Position numbers and translations under genes: made by a program. The notes below the pieces were generated by a model. It was not told where the DNA came from. It saw only the letters and a program-made list of their open reading frames with translations, and did not search any database. A stretch of 64,000 bases of DNA from Caldilineaceae bacterium (GTDB taxonomy: Bacteria; Chloroflexota; Anaerolineae; Caldilineales; Caldilineaceae). The DNA is taken from contig JACKBC010000008.1 of assembly GCA_020634755.1 (NCBI GenBank), positions 1 through 64,000 on the forward strand, given 5' to 3'. The first letter of the stretch is position 1. Each line of letters opens with the position of its first letter. Below are positions 33,406 through 41,594 of this stretch, in pieces.

Positions 33406-34495
33406 CACCTTTACGCCCTTTGCGCACTACGAAGTGGACAACGGAACCACCGTCAAATACTACACCTTCAACGGCACGCGCGTTGCCATGCGCCGCGGGT
33501 CCACGCTATACTACCTCCACGCGGACCATCTCGGCTCCACTGCGCTGACCACCACCGGCAGCGGCGCCGGCGTCAGCCAAACCTACTGCGCGTATGGCAA
33601 AACGCGCAGCGGCGCCACCTGCGCCAGCGGCAACGCCCTGGCCACGGACCGCCAGTTCACCGGCCAGCAGGTTGATGTGACCGGGCTGCATTATTACAAC
33701 GCCCGATTCTACGATGACCACATTGGGCAGTTTGTCAGCCCGGATACCATTGTGCCGGACGGGACCAATCTCTTCGATTGGAACCGCTACATGTATGTGC
33801 GCGGCCGCCCCCTCAATGCGAATGATCCGAGTGGGCATAGCCAGTGTTTGGACTGTGTAGGTGGCGGCGCATTCAGCGGTGGGTTTGCTACACAATCAGC
33901 TTATATTGCGGCACGACGTGCCCTGATCACTGTTGGCGCCGGTGGGGCAGGATACGCGGCTGGCGAAGTCATTAAGGAACTCAACGCGGATGAAGCCCAA
34001 GAATCCTTCCCACTGCCAGACAACCAGCCCACCGTCCTGGGGACACCTTTGGAGGGCCACGATTCGTGGACCTATGTCACCGAGCCCACCGATGCGCCGG
34101 GCAGCCAGGCGACTGGTTTTCCGCTGGTCCAGCAGCAGGTGGGCGATAATGTTTATAGTGCACTTCAAGACCGCGCCAAAGAAATACATGGTGTACTTGA
34201 TCCAATAGCAAGGAATAGGAGAACGACAGCTACGGTCACAGCACTTGATCAAAATGGACAAGAGGTAACTCTCGTAGCATCAAGTTCTGGTTCTCTTTCC
34301 AGAGCGCAGCGTCATGTGCTCCAGGCAGGGGAAATACCAGTTAGCGGGCAAGGCCACGCAGAAACCATCGCAATTGATTTCGCTATAAGTAATGGATATA
34401 CGGTGATAGCCGTTGCAGCAAGCCGTCCTATCTGTTCAGCGTGCGCCAAAAGAATAGAGGAAGTGGGAGCAATTCCCGTTAGCCCCCTGAAATAA
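33347..34495 (+). CDS. M20 Rhs tip, deaminase toxin
   Basis: 382 residues. Residues 1 to 160 are core, then the linker of M7 and M13 as far as FPLVQQQVGDNV. The tip is a cytidine-deaminase-fold toxin: SQRHVLQAGEIPVSGQG-like strand region, GHAET with His 337 and the catalytic Glu, and RPICSACAK with the zinc Cys 363 and 366. Deaminase tips act on nucleic acids or nucleotides in the target cell; the exact subfamily cannot be told from this. It ends EVGAIPVSPLK. The DUF416 partner at 34,734 is consistent with a polymorphic toxin module. Confidence 0.84.
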   Translation: MTKRQLADSIRIKKTSNGVNTFTPFAHYEVDNGTTVKYYTFNGTRVAMRRGSTLYYLHADHLGSTALTTTGSGAGVSQTYCAYGKTRSGATCASGNALATDRQFTGQQVDVTGLHYYNARFYDDHIGQFVSPDTIVPDGTNLFDWNRYMYVRGRPLNANDPSGHSQCLDCVGGGAFSGGFATQSAYIAARRALITVGAGGAGYAAGEVIKELNADEAQESFPLPDNQPTVLGTPLEGHDSWTYVTEPTDAPGSQATGFPLVQQQVGDNVYSALQDRAKEIHGVLDPIARNRRTTATVTALDQNGQEVTLVASSSGSLSRAQRHVLQAGEIPVSGQGHAETIAIDFAISNGYTVIAVAASRPICSACAKRIEEVGAIPVSPLK

Positions 34496-34512
34496 CTACT
34501 CACGGCTCTGTC

Positions 34513-34653
34513 ATAGATGAAAATCGACTACTCGACTAAAATCATGCAAAATCCTTTTCATCTATACTAACGGCAAGTATATACTTATGAACAGCATAGA
34601 TGATAATTTTCACCGGAGAGAAAACACCGGGCTTGCTTATCATCTATGCTGTT
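34513..34653 (+). terminator. Two hairpins between M20 toxin and immunity
   Basis: First stem ATAGATGAAAA with TTTTCATCTAT (34,513 to 34,565). Second stem AACAGCATAGATGATAA with TTATCATCTATGCTGTT (34,590 to 34,653), perfect over 17 bases. Both share CATAGATGA. Confidence 0.65.
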
Positions 34654-34733
34654 GTCTGGCAAACTTCCAATCTCTGTCTCCTGAGCATAGTTTGCTTTTC
34701 AAGAGCCATTAAACTTAAAGGTAATTGACAGAT

Positions 34734-35354
34734 ATGAATTCACATAATCTCATAGAAGAGCTATATAAACTTCCTCTCTACCATCGTATTGCATTTGCAG
34801 CTACATGCTGTGAGCGTTTGCTTCCAAACTATGCTGCGTTTTGTCTAGCTGAAAGATTAAATGAGGATAATACAGCGAGTCTTTTCAACATACTAGATTT
34901 AATATGGGTCTTTGCAGAGCAAGAATACGTAGATACTGTTCAAGCACAACAAGCAATTGATGTATGCAACTATTTGCTTCCTGAAACTGAAGATTTTGAT
35001 ACAGTGTATACAACACTGGCCCTTAATGCAGTTGCTGCTATTTTACACACATTATATGTTTGTTTACAGGAGCCTAATAATCATCTTAACAATATTATTG
35101 AGTTGATTTTTGATACATACGATGAGTATCTTCAAATTGTGGGGGCGCCTAACCTACAACCCCATCAAGTTGAACATTCTATGGTGGAATGGATCGCACA
35201 ATCTCCACTGTTTGTAACTGAACGACAAAAACAAGCATCAGATTTAGCCTTCTTACAATCCAATTCAACGCTATCTAGAGACATAATTAATTATCTTCGT
35301 CAATCTTCTAAACAGATTGGAATTCATCCCATTAAACGCGGGTTATTGAAATAG
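34734..35354 (+). CDS. M20 immunity protein, DUF416 family
   Basis: 206 residues from the ATG at 34,734; a TTG at 34,725 is an alternative that sits closer to AAAGG. LYKLPLYHRIAFAATCCERL followed by LPNYAAFCLAE is the DUF416 (YjaG-like) start, with the conserved 'CERLLPNY'. The rest is helical. DUF416 proteins have been noted as immunity-type partners of polymorphic toxins. Confidence 0.78.
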   Translation: MNSHNLIEELYKLPLYHRIAFAATCCERLLPNYAAFCLAERLNEDNTASLFNILDLIWVFAEQEYVDTVQAQQAIDVCNYLLPETEDFDTVYTTLALNAVAAILHTLYVCLQEPNNHLNNIIELIFDTYDEYLQIVGAPNLQPHQVEHSMVEWIAQSPLFVTERQKQASDLAFLQSNSTLSRDIINYLRQSSKQIGIHPIKRGLLK

Positions 35355-35378
35355 ACAAAGAACTTGCAGATAGCAACC

Positions 35379-35563
35379 GCCGCCTGAGCGTGCTGGAAGG
35401 CGCCAGCCTGGCCAACGAGACCACGTTCCCCATCCATGGCTACAACGACGCCAACTACACCTACGAGGCGCGCGGCAACCTGAAAACGCGCCCGGTGCAG
35501 CTGACCACCGGCGGCTTTGCCATCCCCGGCCAAACACTCACCTGGGACGTGGAAAACCGGCTG
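35379..35563 (+). other. Terminal Rhs core fragment, left of inserted element
   Basis: Codes NRRLSVLEGASLANETTFPI to LTWDVENRL and is cut at the same position as M14 by the element at 35,564. Confidence 0.7.
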
Positions 35564-36228
35564 GACCTACCCCCTGCCCCCCTTCCTGTTGAGAATATTC
35601 GTGGTTTGTGTTGTCTGTTGCAGGAAGGGGGAACTGTTGGAGGGGGCGGCGGCGCAGGAGGCGGTTTATGCTTGGATTTGGTGGATGGTCTGGCGAATCT
35701 GAGCAAGGGCATCGGGGAGATTTTCGAGAATGGCGGCGTTGGTCATGCGCAGGATGTGGAAGCCATGTTGCGTCAAGATGCGGTCGCGCTCGGCATCGTG
35801 TCCGTGGCGCTGGGCGTGAATCTCGCCATCCAACTCGATTATCAACCGCACCGCGTGGCAATAAAAATCGACAATGAAGCCCGCTATCACCTGCTGCCGG
35901 CGGAAGTGCATTCGGTCGAGCTGATTCGTGCGTAGCGCCTGCCAAAGCACGCGCTCGGCTGGCGTCATTCGCTTGCGTAGCTGACGGGCTTGTTCCTGTT
36001 TGGCTGGACTGACGGGTTGACCGCGCACCACACGTCTCATATCGCATATCTCCTGCGGCCAGCATAGCAAGCCAGTTTCCCCATGCCAATCGGTCAAATA
36101 GCGCATTTGGGTTGGCAACCTTACTGTCGCGCAACGCGCAGCCAGATCGTCAACCAGTCCCCCCTTCCTGCGGCCAGCATCACGCGTCCCGTCACGCCAA
36201 AGCGAGGAAGGGGGTCAGGGGGTAGGTC
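35564..36228. mobile_element. Hairpin-ended element carrying a DUF559 nuclease gene, copy 2
   Basis: About 665 bases, with ends GACCTACCCCCTGCCCCCCT and TCAGGGGGTAGGTC and hairpins at both ends as in copy 1. A six-base length difference (GGAGGC type) and scattered single changes separate the copies. Inserted between the same core codons. Confidence 0.6.
35666..36040 (-). CDS. DUF559 endonuclease-domain protein, copy 2
   Basis: 124 residues, same as the protein at 20,057. Start at MRRVVRGQPVS with AGGAGATAT upstream. Asp in IVDFYC and Glu in IIELDGE are the likely nuclease residues. Confidence 0.8.
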   Translation of the reverse strand: MRRVVRGQPVSPAKQEQARQLRKRMTPAERVLWQALRTNQLDRMHFRRQQVIAGFIVDFYCHAVRLIIELDGEIHAQRHGHDAERDRILTQHGFHILRMTNAAILENLPDALAQIRQTIHQIQA

Positions 36229-36335
36229 AACGGAACCACCGTCAAATCCTACACCTTCAACGGCCTGCGGCGCATTACAATGCGGTTGCCATGCGGCGCA
36301 TTGCAATGCGTTGCGGCCGTACGCTATACTATGGA
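36229..36335 (+). other. Last Rhs core remnant and array end
   Basis: Reads NGTTVKSYTFNG, then is scrambled by two palindromes, CGCATTACAATGCG at 36,271 and CGCATTGCAATGCG at 36,297, and stops after GTACGCTATACTA (STLYY codons). Beyond this the sequence is chromosomal. Confidence 0.65.
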
Positions 36336-36376
36336 TATTACGCTCACATAACCGCCGCATGAAGAGGAACGAACCA

Positions 36377-37567
36377 ATGCCAATCCCAACCCCGTTTCAC
36401 CCTCGCACCGCCGCCCTGTGCGAAACCAACGACTGGCGCACCTGGTCGGGCTACATGGCGCCCACGTCGTATCAATACGCCTGGGAGCGCGAATATTGGG
36501 CCGTGCGCAACAGCGCGGGGCTGCTTGATGTTTCACCGCTCTTTAAATACGAAATTGTAGGGCCAGAGGCCGCACGCTTGTTGCAGCGGGTGATGACGCG
36601 CGATCTGCGCATGTGCAAGGTCGGCCAGGTCATCTATTCGCCCTGGTGCGATGAAAATGGCGATATGATCCACGATGGCAACATTGTGCGCGTGGCCGCC
36701 GACCGGTTCCGCGTCACCACGGCGGACCCCCTGCTGCGCTGGTTTGAAGATTGCGGCTATGGCATGGACGTGCAGGTGCGCGACATCTCCACAGAAATGG
36801 CTGCTTTGGCGCTGCAAGGCCCCAATGCGCGCAAGGTATTGCAGGCGGCGACCGGTACAGATTGGGATACCTTGCGCTACTTCCGCCACGCCCCGGCGCA
36901 AATTGACCATGTGGACATTGAAGTGACGCGCACCGGTTTTACCGGCGATTTGGGCTATGAGCTGTGGCTGCCGAGCCAGCATGCCGTGCAGATTTGGGAT
37001 CGGCTCATGGCCGCGGGCGCGCCTTATGGACTGCTGCCCATGGGGCTGGGCGTGCTAGACATGCTGCGCGTCGAGGCCGGTCTGTTGCTGATCGAGGTGG
37101 ACTACATTTCGGCCCATCATGCCGTCATCGACGCCCAAAAATCCTCGCCATTGGAAGCCGGGCTGGGCTGGGCGGTCAAGTGGGACAAGGGCGACTTTGT
37201 GGGCCGCCGCGCCCTGGCCGCGCAGCATGCCGCCGGCCCCGAGTGGGCGCTGGTGGGGCTGGCCGTCTCCTGGATGGAGCTGGAGCGGCTCTGGGGCGGC
37301 GTGGATCTACGCCCGACCGTGGTGGGCCGCGGCACATCGCGTCTGGCCGTGCCGGTCTGCCAAAATGGCGTCCAGGTGGGCCAGGCCACCAGCCACCTCT
37401 ATTCGCCGCTGCTCAAACAATATATTGCCCTGGCCACCGTCAAGCGGGCGGCCGCCCCATTGGGTGCGCAGCTCGAGTTGGAAATGACGGTAGAGTACAG
37501 CCGGCAATGGGCGCGTGCAGAGGTAGTGGGGTTGCCCTTTTTTGAGACGCCGCGGAAGAGAAAGTAG
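36377..37567 (+). CDS. Aminomethyltransferase family protein (GcvT-like)
   Basis: 396 residues from ATG at 36,377, with GAGGAA upstream; an ATG 18 bases earlier is in frame but lacks a site. The GCV_T folate-binding domain is seen in SAGLLDVSPLFKYEIVGPEA, CDENGDMIHDGNIVRVAADR and GFTGDLGYELWLP, with the C-terminal beta-barrel part from about residue 290. LPMGLGVLDMLRVEAGLLLI followed by LEAGLGWAVKWDKGDFVGR is typical of GcvT and dimethylglycine/DMSP demethylase relatives. It probably moves a one-carbon unit to tetrahydrofolate, substrate unknown. It stands alone, without gcvH or gcvP. Confidence 0.8.
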   Translation: MPIPTPFHPRTAALCETNDWRTWSGYMAPTSYQYAWEREYWAVRNSAGLLDVSPLFKYEIVGPEAARLLQRVMTRDLRMCKVGQVIYSPWCDENGDMIHDGNIVRVAADRFRVTTADPLLRWFEDCGYGMDVQVRDISTEMAALALQGPNARKVLQAATGTDWDTLRYFRHAPAQIDHVDIEVTRTGFTGDLGYELWLPSQHAVQIWDRLMAAGAPYGLLPMGLGVLDMLRVEAGLLLIEVDYISAHHAVIDAQKSSPLEAGLGWAVKWDKGDFVGRRALAAQHAAGPEWALVGLAVSWMELERLWGGVDLRPTVVGRGTSRLAVPVCQNGVQVGQATSHLYSPLLKQYIALATVKRAAAPLGAQLELEMTVEYSRQWARAEVVGLPFFETPRKRK

Positions 37568-37638
37568 AGGAGTGGGGGAGTGGAGGAGTAAGGAGTGGAG
37601 GAGTAAGGAGTGGAGGAGTAAGGAGTAGAGGAGTGGGT
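37567..37638. repeat. Tandem 15-base purine repeat
   Basis: About four units of GGAGTGGAGGAGTAA, imperfect at the edges, in the gap behind the aminomethyltransferase gene. Confidence 0.75.
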
Positions 37639-37704
37639 TCCCATGCCTGTGTCTACTGTTGATGAAACAACTATTTATATTTTGTACACAGAAAGGATTC
37701 AGGC

Positions 37705-38100
37705 GTGGTGGGGAAATTTGTACGTGGCCATCGTGATTTAGAGGTATATAAAATGGGGTTTGAGGCGTCAATGCAGATTTTTGAGCTGTCAAAAAAGTTT
37801 CCAGACGAGGAGCGTTATGCATTGACCGACCAGATTCGGCGGTCATCGCGGGCCGTTTGCGCCAATGTGGCCGAAGCATGGCGCAGGCGACGCTATGGAG
37901 GCTCATTTATCATGCGGCTCAATGATAGTGAGACTGAAGCGGCTGAAACCCAAACGTGGCTTGAATTCGCCGTTCACTGCCATTATATGGACGCAGAAGT
38001 CGCCCGTAAACTATACTCAACCTACGACGAGATAATAAAGCTCCTTGTGGCTATGATTGTCAACTCAGACAAGTGGTTAATGCCGCGGAAGAAAAAGTAG
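37705..38100 (+). CDS. Four helix bundle protein (23S rRNA IVP-like)
   Basis: 131 residues from GTG (AAAGGA nine bases upstream). FVRGHRDLEVYKMGFEASMQ, then FPDEERYALTDQIRRSSRAV and ANVAEAWRRRRYGGSFIMRL is the family pattern (LxVYxxA; LxxQxRRSSxSIxxNIAEG). The family is named for ORFs inside 23S rRNA intervening sequences but is widespread as free genes of unknown function. Flanked on both sides by purine repeats. Confidence 0.88.
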   Translation: MVGKFVRGHRDLEVYKMGFEASMQIFELSKKFPDEERYALTDQIRRSSRAVCANVAEAWRRRRYGGSFIMRLNDSETEAAETQTWLEFAVHCHYMDAEVARKLYSTYDEIIKLLVAMIVNSDKWLMPRKKK

Positions 38101-38184
38101 AGGAGTAGAGGAGTAGAGGAGGCGCGCCGCTTCACTCCTCTACTCCTCTACTCCTCTACTCCTTTACTCCTTTACTTCTCTACT
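38100..38184. repeat. Inverted array of GAGGAGTA units
   Basis: AGAGGAGTAGAGGAGTAGAG is followed after GCGCGCCGCTTCA by its inverse CTCCTCTACTCCTCTACTCC, giving a stem of more than 20 bases, then degenerate ACTCCTTT units. Confidence 0.75.
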
Positions 38185-38205
38185 CAATTTAGATTGGACT
38201 CAAAC

Positions 38206-39813
38206 ATGACAAAACAGTACGATGCCATCATCATCGGCGGCGGCCACAATGGGCTGACGTGTGCGGCCTATCTGGCGCGGGCGGGCCAGCGGGTGCTGGT
38301 GCTGGAAAAGCGCTATCTGGTGGGCGGGGCCACGGTCACGGAGGAGATCGTGCCGGGCTTTCAGTTCACCGTCTTCTCCTATCTGGTCAGCCTGCTGCGC
38401 ACGGAAGTGATCCAAGAGTTGGAGCTGGTTAAACATGGGCTCATGTTGCTGCCGTTTGAGAGCACGCTAGATATGGCGCCCAATGGTGACTATCTCTATC
38501 GGGCCGCCGACCATTGGGCCACCTATCGCAACATGGCGCGCCACTCGCGCCGCGATGCCGAAGCGTATGACGAATACAAGCTGCGCATGCGGCACGTGGC
38601 CCATGCCGTACGCTATATGATGAACCATGCGCCGCCCAATTTGAATCTGGCCGGGGCAGATGCCCCTGCGCTGGCCGGTCTGGCCCGCCACTTGCAGCAC
38701 ATGGATCGCGACGTGCTGCACACCTTTGTCCAGCTCTTGACCATGAGCGCGGCCGACTTTTTAGACCAATGGTTCGAGACCGATATCGTCAAGGCCGCGC
38801 TTTCCACCTCCGGGCTGATTGGCTCCATGGTGGGGCCCTACTCGCCCGGCTCAGCCCTGGTGCTGCTCTATCACTACCTGGGCGAGATCGACGGCGTCTA
38901 TCGCGATTGGCGTTTTGCCAAAGGCGGCACCGGGGGCGTGGCGCGGGCGCTGGCGCGTTCAGCGCAGAGCTTTGGCGCCGAGATTCGCACCAACGCCCCG
39001 GTGGCGCATTTGCTGATCCAGAACAACGCTGTACGCGGCGTGGTGCTGGAAGATGAAGAAGAGATCTGGGCTGATGCCGTTATCTCCAGCCTGACGCCCC
39101 AGTTGACCTATTTGAAGCTGGCGGGAGAGCAAAACTTGCCTGCTGATTTGGTGCGCGAAGTCAAAAGCTGGAACAGCATGGGGTCGGCGGGCAAGGTAAA
39201 CCTGGCGCTGGATCGGCTGCCCGAGTTTGCCTGCATGAAAGGGACCACGCATTCGCAGGCCTATTATGCCGGCGCCTTTAGTTTTGGGGCTTCGCTGGAC
39301 TATCTCGAACGCGCCTACGATGACGCCAAATATGGTGCGTACTCAGCGCGGCCCTATATTGATGCCGGCATTATCTCGGTGGCGGATCCGGACATTGCGC
39401 CGCCCGGCAAACATGTGATGACCTGCTTTGTCATGTATGCGCCGCGTTATTTGAAAGAAAGCAGTTGGCCCGAACAGCGCGCGGCATTTGGCGACACTGT
39501 CATCAACACGCTGGCCGAATATATTCCCAACATTCACGACATCCTAGTGGGGCGGCAAGTCAACACGCCATGGGACATTGAAGAGCGCATTGGCATAACC
39601 GGCGGCAACATATTCCATGGTGAGCTGCGGCTAGACCAGATGTTTGGCCGCCGCCCCACCAGCCGCACCGGCGGGTACGACACGCCGCTCCACAACTACT
39701 ATATTTGTGGCTCCAGCGCCCATCCCGGCGGAGCCATCTCCGGCGCCCCAGGTCGCCTGGCCGCCATGCAGATACTCAACGATGTAGGACAAGGAACAAT
39801 GGGCAACTCATGA
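38206..39813 (+). CDS. Phytoene dehydrogenase-like FAD oxidoreductase 1
   Basis: 535 residues from ATG at 38,206 (a TTG four codons earlier is possible). YDAIIIGGGHNGLTCAAYLA is the dinucleotide-binding GxGxxG start, followed by VLVLEKRYLVGGA as the second fold element; GKHVMTCFVMYAPRYL and the end YICGSSAHPGGAISGAPGRL match the CrtI/amine-oxidase type. Such 'phytoene dehydrogenase-related' proteins oxidise or desaturate hydrophobic substrates using FAD; no crtB or carotenoid genes are near. The stop overlaps the start of the next gene by four bases. Confidence 0.8.
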   Translation: MTKQYDAIIIGGGHNGLTCAAYLARAGQRVLVLEKRYLVGGATVTEEIVPGFQFTVFSYLVSLLRTEVIQELELVKHGLMLLPFESTLDMAPNGDYLYRAADHWATYRNMARHSRRDAEAYDEYKLRMRHVAHAVRYMMNHAPPNLNLAGADAPALAGLARHLQHMDRDVLHTFVQLLTMSAADFLDQWFETDIVKAALSTSGLIGSMVGPYSPGSALVLLYHYLGEIDGVYRDWRFAKGGTGGVARALARSAQSFGAEIRTNAPVAHLLIQNNAVRGVVLEDEEEIWADAVISSLTPQLTYLKLAGEQNLPADLVREVKSWNSMGSAGKVNLALDRLPEFACMKGTTHSQAYYAGAFSFGASLDYLERAYDDAKYGAYSARPYIDAGIISVADPDIAPPGKHVMTCFVMYAPRYLKESSWPEQRAAFGDTVINTLAEYIPNIHDILVGRQVNTPWDIEERIGITGGNIFHGELRLDQMFGRRPTSRTGGYDTPLHNYYICGSSAHPGGAISGAPGRLAAMQILNDVGQGTMGNS

Positions 39814-41342
39814 GTCAATACGATTATGATGCAATTATTGTTGGCGCCGGCCACAATGGCTTGATTGTGGCGGCCACGCTGGCCAAAGCCGGTCAAAGCG
39901 TGCTGCTCTTAGAAAAACAGGCCCACATTGGCGGCGCGGCGCAGACGCGCGAGCTATTCCCCGGCTGCCACTTTAATGTGGGGGCGCAAGAGGCCGGCTT
40001 GCTGCGCCAGGAGATTGTGCATGCGTTGGGGTTGACCGATCATGGCCTGACCTTTATGGAGAGTCCCGCCACGCACTTTGCGCCGCAGCCAGATGGGCGC
40101 GCGTTAACAATCTGGCGCGATCTGGCCCAAAGCAGAGCCTCAATTCAGCAATTCTCAGCGGCGGATGCGGCGCGCTTTGCAGATTTTGTGGCATATCTGC
40201 AACAGATGTCAGAGCGCTTGGAGCCAATCTTGCGCCAGCGTCCCAGCCTGGACGATATGGGTCGCCTTTTTGTCGAAGAGCCGGAACTGGTGCGGCTGGC
40301 CACCATTCCGTTGAGCGAGTTTCTCGACAATTGGTTTGAAGGCAACGCCCTCAAAGGCATCTTAGGCGGCTTGGGCGTAAGCGGCATGATGCGCGGGCCC
40401 TATGCCCAGGGCGGCGTCTTCATGCTGCTGTATCAAGCGGCGCAGGGCAATGGAGGGCTGGGCGGTGGGCGCTTTGTGCAGGGCGGCATGGGCCAACTAG
40501 CCCAGGCGCTGGCCACCGCGGCACGGGCGCATGGCGCCGAGATGCGCACAAACGCGGCCGTCGCCTCTATTTTGCTAGAAGAGGAGCGGGCCATTGGCGT
40601 GCGGCTGGACAACGGTCAGGAAGTCAGCGCGGCGGCCGTTTTCTCCAGCCTGGACGCCCGGCATACCTTTTTCACCCTCGTGGGCGCGCCCAATTTGCCG
40701 CCCAGCTTTGTGCGGCGGGTGCGCAGCCTCAAATATCGGGGGTGTACGGCACAGGTGCATTTGGCCTTGCGCGGCTTGCCCGATTTTCGGGGCGCCACCG
40801 ATAAGACCCAATTGAGTGGACACATTGTGCTGGCGCCCGGGCTTGCGTATTTGGAACGCGCTTACGATGCGGCAAAGTATGGTGATTTCTCACCCAATCC
40901 CTATTTGGATATTGTCATCCCCAGCCTGCTGGATCCAACCTTGGCGCCGACGGGGCAACAGGTCATGTCGATCACCATGCAATATGCCCCGTATGATTTG
41001 CGCGGCAAATGCTGGGACGACCTGGCCGAGCCCTTGGGCGATGCGGTGCTGGCGGCGTTGGAGCAGATTGCGCCGGGCGTGGGTGCACTGGTCAACCAGC
41101 GGCGGGTCATGACGCCACTGGATTGGGAACGTGAATGGGGTTTAACGGAAGGGAACATTTATCAAGGCGAGATGAGCATGGAGCAGATGTTTGCCATGCG
41201 GCCCACACCCAGCGGAGAACATGAAGGCAGCCCCATTAAAAAGCTCTTTCTCTGTGGCGCGGCCGCTCACCCCGGCGGTGGCCTTACCGGCTTGCCTGGC
41301 TGGACCACCGGCCAATTGTTTACGCAGAATGAGCATGCATAA
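39810..41342 (+). CDS. Phytoene dehydrogenase-like FAD oxidoreductase 2
   Basis: 510 residues from ATG at 39,810, in an ATGA overlap with the gene before, so probably translated together. DYDAIIVGAGHNGLIVAATL gives the FAD fold, LLLEKQAHIGGAAQTRELFP the second element, and LFLCGAAAHPGGGLTGLPGW the C-terminal substrate/FAD region. It is a paralogue of the first protein along its whole length, suggesting a tandem duplication that may act as a two-subunit enzyme. A terminator follows at 41,411. Confidence 0.8.
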   Translation: MSQYDYDAIIVGAGHNGLIVAATLAKAGQSVLLLEKQAHIGGAAQTRELFPGCHFNVGAQEAGLLRQEIVHALGLTDHGLTFMESPATHFAPQPDGRALTIWRDLAQSRASIQQFSAADAARFADFVAYLQQMSERLEPILRQRPSLDDMGRLFVEEPELVRLATIPLSEFLDNWFEGNALKGILGGLGVSGMMRGPYAQGGVFMLLYQAAQGNGGLGGGRFVQGGMGQLAQALATAARAHGAEMRTNAAVASILLEEERAIGVRLDNGQEVSAAAVFSSLDARHTFFTLVGAPNLPPSFVRRVRSLKYRGCTAQVHLALRGLPDFRGATDKTQLSGHIVLAPGLAYLERAYDAAKYGDFSPNPYLDIVIPSLLDPTLAPTGQQVMSITMQYAPYDLRGKCWDDLAEPLGDAVLAALEQIAPGVGALVNQRRVMTPLDWEREWGLTEGNIYQGEMSMEQMFAMRPTPSGEHEGSPIKKLFLCGAAAHPGGGLTGLPGWTTGQLFTQNEHA

Positions 41343-41410
41343 CACAATTCTCTATTGAGTCTTTATGGAGTGTCCATAGCTCACAAAGCGATGCATAGCG
41401 CGCCACAGAA

Positions 41411-41444
41411 AAATGCCGTCGAGAATTTCGACGGCATTTCTTTT
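41411..41444 (+). terminator. Intrinsic terminator behind the oxidoreductase pair
   Basis: Perfect 12-base stem AAATGCCGTCGA and TCGACGGCATTT, loop GAATT, then CTTTT. Confidence 0.85.
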
Positions 41445-41455
41445 GACGTATTTAG

Positions 41456-41547
41456 AATCAGTAGATCATAACGGCATGAGATAAGGCTGGCTTCCTGAGT
41501 CGAAACCGCCACCTCTATCGCCAACACCGTTGCGGTGTACTGAGAAT
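41456..41547. repeat. Dispersed ~90-base palindromic repeat, copy B
   Basis: AATCAGTAGATC at the left, GTGTACTGAGAAT at the right, with CGAAACCGCC and ATCGCCAACACCGTTGCGGT inside. The 3' part forms ACACCG-TTG-CGGTGT. Matches copies A (2427) and C (62,217). Confidence 0.7.
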
Positions 41548-41594
41548 GGAACGGGTTTACGCTTCACTGTACTAAGCAATCAGGAGCGACGGAT

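Larger units (their letters stand above)
1..36335 (+). other. Rhs C-terminal tip (toxin/immunity) array
   Basis: Twenty units follow one another on the + strand, each made of an Rhs core fragment, a unique toxin tip and a small immunity-type gene. The core fragments differ in how far they extend 5': only the conserved SYNRF..NPL..DPSGH end in M13, but several hundred codons in M15 and M20. None reaches an Rhs N-terminus. The core is GC-rich while tips and immunity genes are mostly AT-richer. The array ends at about 36,335, where a core fragment breaks off just before the aminomethyltransferase gene. The left end is outside the window. Orphan rhs tips behind one rhs gene are known in enterobacteria, but a run of twenty is far longer than the few units usually described. 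Confidence 0.9.

Noticed and set aside
13270..35000. Many long minus-strand frames opposite the Rhs core (for example 107 to 180 residues)
   Set aside because: They mirror the GC-rich core, recur wherever the core recurs and have no ribosome-binding sites.
36083..36376. Extension of the aminomethyltransferase frame upstream of 36,377
   Set aside because: It reads out-of-frame Rhs core and element DNA; the family start fits MPIPTPFHP with GAGGAA before it.
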